Origin: Isoetes taiwanensis
Lineage: Eukaryota; Streptophyta; Lycopodiopsida; Isoetales; Isoetaceae
DNA length: 64,000 nucleotides
Assembly (NCBI GenBank): GCA_021234155.1
Contig: JAJEKV010000049.1
Location: forward strand, 8,216,036 to 8,280,035
Reading direction: 5' to 3'
Position numbers and translations under genes: made by a program. This document shows positions 58,798 to 64,000 of this stretch, piece after piece. Position 1 is the first letter of the stretch. The number at the start of each line of letters is the position of its first letter. A model generated the notes under the pieces. That model was given only the letters and a program-made list of their open reading frames with translations, did not search any database and had not been told where the DNA came from.

Positions 58798-59511
58798 TTA
58801 GATCTCAAGCTTGAAGATATAAGCTACCTGCTCACTCTTTATGCACTTGAGCATCCGTTTAGAAGACATACACTGCATGATGGGAACAACTTCTTTACCT
58901 GTGATCTCAATGATCTTGCCGTCGGGCGTTGGGAAGGTCACCTTCCGCTTCCCACAATCGATGATGGTCCCTGCTGGTCCAAGATACTCCATTCCTATGA
59001 TCAGGTCATACTTGCCAATGCCCATTATTTCTGCCCCCATCTGGATATTAATCCCTGACAAGTCGATGTCGAAATTAATTCTCTTGCCTGCCGTCTGCCT
59101 TACTGCTCCACTTGCTAAGACAACGGGTCTTGGCTTCGACTTTAATGGTTTCAACTTCAACATTTCAACCATTCTGGGGGATGCAAAGTTATGGCTACTT
59201 CCTGAGTCTATCAGGACTATGAAGGACTTGGTCTTGGCCTTCCCTACTGTGGAAATTACTTTATACTGGCTCTCTGCTTGCTCTGTATCTATTGCGGCAA
59301 AGATATGACACTCACCCTGAATGTAGTCGCGGGCTGCCTCGCCGTCGTCGTCAGACAGAGAGTCCCAATCTCCCAACTCCGCTAGTGCTGCACTCATGAC
59401 GTAGGGGCAGTTCGCTGTCCGATGACCTGGCTGGAAACACCTGAAGCAAAGCTGCTTTTCTATGCACTCCTGCCTCTTTTCCTTGGGCATAGCCTGCAAA
59501 AAGGACCGCAC
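58798..59511 (-). pseudogene. Chromovirus nucleocapsid zinc knuckle and protease
   Basis: A 237-codon frame with CFRCFQPGHRTANC (CCHC knuckle of gag, residues ~22-36) and the aspartic protease DSGSSHNFAS (active Asp-Ser-Gly, residue ~103) followed by the flap-region IDLSGINIQMGA and IIGMEYL. It ends at a TAG directly before acidic sequence leading into reverse transcriptase, so protease and RT are separated by one in-frame stop, either a mutation or a read-through site. Confidence 0.88.
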
Positions 59512-60673
59512 TGCTTTGGACTAGTTTGACCCCTCCTGCTTGTCCTTGAAGGACACGTGCTTCTTCTCCTGCTGCTTCCCCTGGTTGCCACCATATGGGG
59601 CTCTAGCTGGGCCTGGGCTGGCTGCCCTAGGGCTATAACTCCATGTTGCCTTACCTTTGTCCTGGTAATACTGCTGCCTCTGCCCGCTATTCTGAGGTCC
59701 TGTTCCTTGCAAACTTATTGCCTTGGACTCTGCTTCAGATACTGTCTTAGGGTTTATTGCCCTTACAAGCTTGCGGATCTCCTCATTCAGCCTCTCAATA
59801 TATATAGCTCTCCACTGCATGCTTTTCACCCAACTTTGGCACATACAGCCTTAGCCTCATGAATTCCTCTGTATATTTTTGGACTGATTTGTTGCCTTGC
59901 TGCTCTGTAGAACTGCTGCATCATGCTGGACTTATGCTCTCGTGGGACGTAGTGGCGCTGAAGGCTTTAGCAAACTTTCTGAACCTGCAAGCATCCCTGC
60001 TCAAGCCATGTGCCTTTGCATACCCTTTCCACCAAATGCGTGCTGCTCCTTTCAGGTTGACTGTTGCCACCCTGCCTTTATCCTTGTCCTTCATACCATA
60101 GGCGTTGCCATATTCGCTCATCTCATCGAGCCAAGCCTCTGCCTCCATGCCTGACCTGTTCTCGCCTGAGAATTGCTCGAGCTTCCTGGCCTTCCAAACA
60201 TTTCCCAATGCAGAGTCTACCTTCTTCTGGTAGTCAGAGGCTCTTGTGTCCCTTTGTCATCCATCTGTGGTGTCCCTCTGCCTTCCATCTGCAGTGACCC
60301 TCTGCCTTGCATCTCTACTGTCCTGAGCCTGCTCTTCCTCTTCCTCGGAGTCGGTGTCTGAGTCCGAGCTTGAGTCGGAGGATTCCGAGCTGGAGGACCT
60401 CCTTCTCTTGCTCCTCTTCTTGTCCCTTCCTGTTTTCTGAGCTGATGCTTGAGGCAACTGAGCGTTGCCCTCCGAACCCACTCCTGCTTGTGCGGCCAGC
60501 AAAGCCTTTATCTGCTCAAGGTTTGTCCTCATCTGTGATATTTCCTCTTCTGGGGTCATGGGTCCAAATTCCTCATACAGGTTCCTTGCCAGGGGTGGCC
60601 TGGGCGGACTCTGTTCTTCCATATGGTCTCGACGTTGTCGTTCTCCTGAGCCTAGGCCTCTAGCTGCATACAC
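59512..60673 (-). pseudogene. Chromovirus gag (three broken frames)
   Basis: Read from 60,673 down: an N-terminal frame (to 60,257) with coiled-coil residues (ISQMRTNLEQIKALLA) and a Ser/Asp/Glu-rich stretch with basic cluster (KKRSKRRRSSSSESS). Then a frame (60,208-59,921) with the capsid motif AEAWLDEMSEY...AARIWWKGYAKAHG. Then (59,844-59,521) a Gln/Gly-rich linker before the zinc knuckle. At least three frameshifts or stops break it (near 60,240, 59,920 and 59,520). Confidence 0.8.
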
Positions 60674-60921
60674 AAGTAATTCATGGCTATATGATTAGTT
60701 TTACTTGTTCTCTTGCATTATTTATGTTTGTTGGTATAGTTGGGAAACAAAATTCATCAACAAAACATTTAAAGTGCAAAAGAAATTATATTTATATTAT
60801 ATAATATTTTAGTACAAAATCTCCGGGATCAAGAGTCTACTAATCTTGAAATCGTCGGTAAGATGGGTTGTCCTCGGGGAACTTTTTAACTTGGGCCGTT
60901 CTTATGGAGCGTCCCAAGTTC
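60674..60921 (-). other. AT-rich spacer between gag and the upstream frame
   Basis: No LTR end, primer-binding site or open frame visible. If gag followed a 5' LTR directly, an LTR should start here; instead an unrelated reading frame ends at 60,922. Confidence 0.5.
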
Positions 60922-62342
60922 CTAAGGACATTGGTTGATGTCCCGCCCTGCAATGCTGTCACCAACTCCTCTACTCTGCGGTCGGAGGTAGGTCGCAGTT
61001 ACTGCCAATCTTCCCTGCTGTCGGTAGGGCACGACGAAGTCGAAGAGGCTCTTCACTAGGACAGCATAGTCGACATTTGCCGCTATTCGAGCATGCTTGC
61101 CGAAGCCTGAGAGTGCAATAAGCATGAACACTCCTTCTTCACCTCGTGGACTGAATTTGCGGTGTATCACCGCTATTCTCCCATCCAGCAGCAGGTGCAG
61201 GTAGTACCTCAGCAACCTGTCGTTGTGTGTCACAGATGATTCCCCACTTGCTTGGCCTCCAGCTCTATGCCGTCCGGCGTACTCGTCGACCTCTACCTCA
61301 GTCAGTTCTCGGTAGTCTGCAATTGTCGAGTCGACTCGCCTGATGTCGATTCCTGCTCCTCTTGCTGGAGGTGGTGTCGAGGGGCTCGGCATCAAGATGC
61401 TAGTGGTCTTGCCTCTGATTCCCATCCGTTCCTGAATGGCGAGGAACTCTTCTTCAGATGGCAATTCTCCGGCCTCCATAACCTGTCTTATGTTGCTGTA
61501 GGCCTGGATGTCGGAAGTCGACTCCCCTGTGTAGGTGTCGGCTTCTCGCACTTGAAGCAGGAAGTCTGAGCCTCCCCGGATGATGAAGTCGTCCAAATCT
61601 GGTTGCTGCCATAATTGGTGCAGCAACTCATCAAGGCGGAGCTCCCTCTCCCTGCATTCGGGGAGATTCTGGATGTCACTGAGGAGTAGGTACTGTTGAT
61701 GATGATGGGGGCTAGGCTTGTGATGCCTAGCCCAAGTGGGGGAGCGACTCTGAGGGTCTGCCGGTTCCGCTCGATGTTGGCCAGCTCCTCCTCTGCTTGC
61801 TGCCGTTCTTCCTCTGAGTCGAGCTCCGTGTACTCTTCGTCGTCCGACTCCTCTTCTTCTTCTCTTCCTTCTTGCTCTTGCTGGTACTGCAAAAGCATCT
61901 GCTCTTCTGCTTGGGCTGCTATGGGGTCCACCTCCATGAGAGGGATAGAGGTTGCCCCCATTGGGTTTTCGGCACGGTGGGATAGGAAAACAGCTAGGGC
62001 GGCGGTGTAGGAGAAATACTTGGTCCTGTCAACTGTCAAGACCATGTAATCTGGTAGCCTCTGCGCCTTGTTGGTCAAGTACATGGCGATATTCGGGACA
62101 TCACCCAAGGCTGCTTGAAGGGATGGGTGGGGGACAAAGTAGCCTATGCAAGGGGGAAGCTGGACGAGGGAGGGTCCTACCCTAGCTTGGAACTCTGCTA
62201 AAACTTGTCTATATGCTGGGGTTGCATTCAGCGTGGCTTGGACATCTATTTCTTTCTCAAAGACTCGGAAGATGTTATTGACATCAGCCTCAGCAGCATG
62301 GGCACTGGCGCTGTACCATCGCCTGAAGTCAGTAGTGGCCAT
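60922..62342 (-). pseudogene. Unrecognised acidic protein (ORF X) upstream of gag
   Basis: Starts MATTDFRRWYSASAHAAEAD at 62,342. One frame runs to about 61,700; the continuation is in another frame from ~61,690 (LLSDIQNLPECRERELRLDE) to the stop at 60,922, so one frameshift near 61,690 breaks a protein of ~460 residues. Residues ~145-185 are very acidic (QEGREEEEESDDEEYTELDS). The rest is mixed, with YFSYTAALAVFLSHRAENP and a C-terminal part with NDRLLRYYLHLLLDGRIAVI. No domain I know. The codon use and length say it was a real gene. Its TATA box lies 115 bases upstream. Same strand as the chromovirus. Confidence 0.6.
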
Positions 62343-62455
62343 TGATCTAGCGAAGAAGAGACTAGCAAACAGATGCAGAAGCGCCTCAGGGAACTGGAAG
62401 ATCGCCTAAGCAGTCGAGAGCAAACTTGTAGGGTGCTAAATGAGAAATGGGGGAC

Positions 62456-62464
62456 CTATTTATA
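62456..62464 (-). promoter_or_regulatory. TATA box of ORF X
   Basis: TATAAATAG on the minus strand (within TTTTCTATAAATAGG), ~115 bases before the ATG at 62,342. Confidence 0.55.
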
Positions 62465-62657
62465 GAAAAGGGAAAAACCCTAATTTTTGGATGATCTAGA
62501 ATTTACTGGGATTGGGCGATTCTGATCTATTAAGAGGTGCAATTGAGAATTTGAAGACTACTTTTAGGGTTTGAGCATGCTAAGATCAACTAATGAACCT
62601 GTTGCAACAAACTGGGGAGATCATTTGGATATGGCATGGTGAAGAAAATGCTGAGAG

Positions 62658-62724
62658 GTCTCACACGTTGCGCCCAGACCGATAATGAAAAGTTCATTTT
62701 CTGTCCTGGCGCGATGTGTGAGAC
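62658..62724. other. 67-bp hairpin, copy 1
   Basis: Arms GTCTCACACGTTGCGCC and GGCGCGATGTGTGAGAC pair over 17 positions if G-U pairs are allowed. An inner AATGAA...TTCATT pair sits in the loop. A second copy lies 348 bp to the right. Confidence 0.85.
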
Positions 62725-63005
62725 ATGGGCTCTAAATGGGCTGAACTTGGTCAATTTGGGTGATCTAAGGGTCTAATTCTACTGGAGGGTAAAAGCATGA
62801 AAGAGTGAACGTACATTGTACTGAATTGATGTACAAATATGGATACTTTTCACGTACATTTTGGTTATTTTTTATTTGTATAAACATACACTTTTTTATT
62901 TTATGTACTTTGCATATACATTTAAGCTAAATTTCGGATATTTTTTGGCAGAATTGACCCCTTATTTGGTCAATTTGGAGCTGTTTTGGGCGTTTTTGGG
63001 GCATG

Positions 63006-63072
63006 GTCTCACACGTTGCGCCCAGCCCGAAAATGAAAAGTTCATTTTCTGTCCTGACACGACGTGTGAGAC
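63006..63072. other. 67-bp hairpin, copy 2
   Basis: Same 5' arm and inner loop as copy 1. The 3' arm (ACACGACGTGTGAGAC) keeps the outer 11 pairs. Both copies lie between ORF X and the H3-like frame. Confidence 0.85.
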
Positions 63073-63218
63073 ATCGTCTCAATTTTGCTCAAAAAGTCCA
63101 ATTTTTCCAAAACAAAAGCCAGAATTCAATATCTTAACCTAATTAGGCAAGATTAAACATATTATTTAACAAAAAAAAATCCTTTATATTAACAAAATTT
63201 CTGTTATTTACAAAAGGT

Positions 63219-64000
63219 TTAAGGGCGTTCTCCCTTAATGTGCCTAGCAAGATGCATGTCTTGCCTCATGAGTGTGACTCTCTTCGCGTGAACTGTGCAG
63301 GCCGTCGAATCTTCAAAGTGCTGCACCAGTTTCTGCTCATGCTGCCTCCTGTAGGCACAGCAACATTTCGTCGGTCACCCTCATGTCCATGTTGTACTCC
63401 TGGATGACCTCTCGGACTAGGCGCTGGAACGGTGCACGGGGGATCAAAAATCCGTAACTTCGCTGGAAGTGCCGGATTTCCTTGAGGGCTCTCTGCTCCA
63501 TCTGCTTCCTGCCTGTCCGCTTCTTCCCTGGCGCTCTAGGAGGCTTGGGCTTTGGTGGTGGCGGCCTTAGTGTCTGGCTCTTTGTCGGACGTCCGCCCTC
63601 GATAGTCCGTACCCTGTTCTCCTGATAGTATGCGTTATATGCTTCCCACTTCGCCATGAAGGCGTTATGTTCCTTCATCTTCTTTTGATAGACCTTTACG
63701 GGGTCTATCACATACGCCTCCCATTGTGGCCGCCGGCCTTTGTTCCTATCCCACATTGGGTAGGGTGGGGGCTTCGGTGCCTGCCCGGGCTGCTTCTGCT
63801 CGGGTGCTACCTGCTCCGGTACTACCTGCTCCACAACCGGGGGTTTTGAAGAGCTTGCCTCCTCAGTGTTGGGGACGTAATCTTCATCGGAGTCGTCAGT
63901 GGAGGGCGGGGTCTGGTCGCCTGAGGGTTCGTTAATAACTACACCTTTTCCCCGCTTAACTTGCACGACTCTTCTTTTCCCCACCTTCTTGCCCTTTGCC
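63219..64000 (-). pseudogene. Histone H3-fold protein with long novel N-terminal tail
   Basis: The frame is open from the right window edge to a TGA at 63,337. The tail (~165 residues) is Pro/Lys/Glu-rich with AYNAYYQEN and lacks the canonical H3 tail. A histone fold follows: RALKEIRHFQRSYGFLIPRA (alpha-N), PFQRLVREVIQEYNMDMR (alpha-1, loop 1), [11 protein letters not shown] (alpha-2). One extra base then shifts the frame. The remaining H3 C-terminus is readable in the new frame ([33 protein letters not shown]) to a TAA at 63,219-63,221. PFQRLVRE, LQEAA, FED, HAKRVT and LAR.I.GER are hallmark H3 residues. Loop 1 has the H3 length, without the CENH3 insertion, but VTLM is CENH3-like. It lies upstream of a chromovirus gag on the same strand. 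Broken by one base here; an intact relative probably exists. Confidence 0.88.

Overview
The window is nuclear DNA of a land plant. There are no bacterial operons; genes have GT-AG introns, and the sequence is dominated by relics of transposable elements. A seed-free plant with a large genome, most likely a fern, fits best. The reasons are a Penelope-like reverse transcriptase, LINEs with microsatellite tails, chromoviruses, and a P-type PPR fragment of the style expanded in ferns. This assignment is inference; no marker gene fixes the species.

Layout. 1-6.4 kb: relic of a Penelope-like element (PLE) with a repeated terminal segment. 6.4-29.2 kb: a 22.8-kb mosaic that splits the second copy of that terminal segment. 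It holds (a) a 3.26-kb PIF/Harbinger-type element carrying broken fragments of SPRTN and CTP synthase genes, (b) LINE fragments, one split by an 887-bp hAT-type element, (c) a near-complete but decayed LINE (14.3-19.5 kb) followed by a second truncated copy (19.5-21.2 kb), and (d) a PPR fragment and T-rich repeats. 29.7-36.3 kb: a decayed Ty3/gypsy element of the Tat-like, non-chromodomain type. It lacks reverse transcriptase and is interrupted by a 2.5-kb tandem array of tRNA-derived (SINE-like) units. 36.3-46.3 kb: the host-gene part, with a multiple inositol polyphosphate phosphatase gene that has lost its 5' end to a dispersed repeat, and a RIN4/NOI-family gene. 46.9 kb: a promoter with perfect heat-shock elements. 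47-53 kb: simple repeats and a second tRNA-derived tandem array. 53.4-64 kb: a plus-strand chromovirus tail, a LINE ORF1 fragment, and a minus-strand chromovirus with its 3' LTR at 54.5-56.0 kb.

The most unusual observation is at the right edge. On the same strand as the minus-strand chromovirus and upstream of its gag lie two extra reading frames. One has a C-terminal histone H3 fold (residues typical of H3/CENH3) behind a long N-terminal tail unlike any H3 tail. The other is an unrecognised acidic protein with its own TATA box. Two copies of a 67-bp hairpin lie between them. If all belong to one element, it combines an H3-like protein with an integrase-linked chromodomain. Most coding frames here carry stops or frameshifts, so apart from MINPP (3' part) and RIN4 nearly everything is a relic. 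All calls come from reading the sequence; no database search was made.
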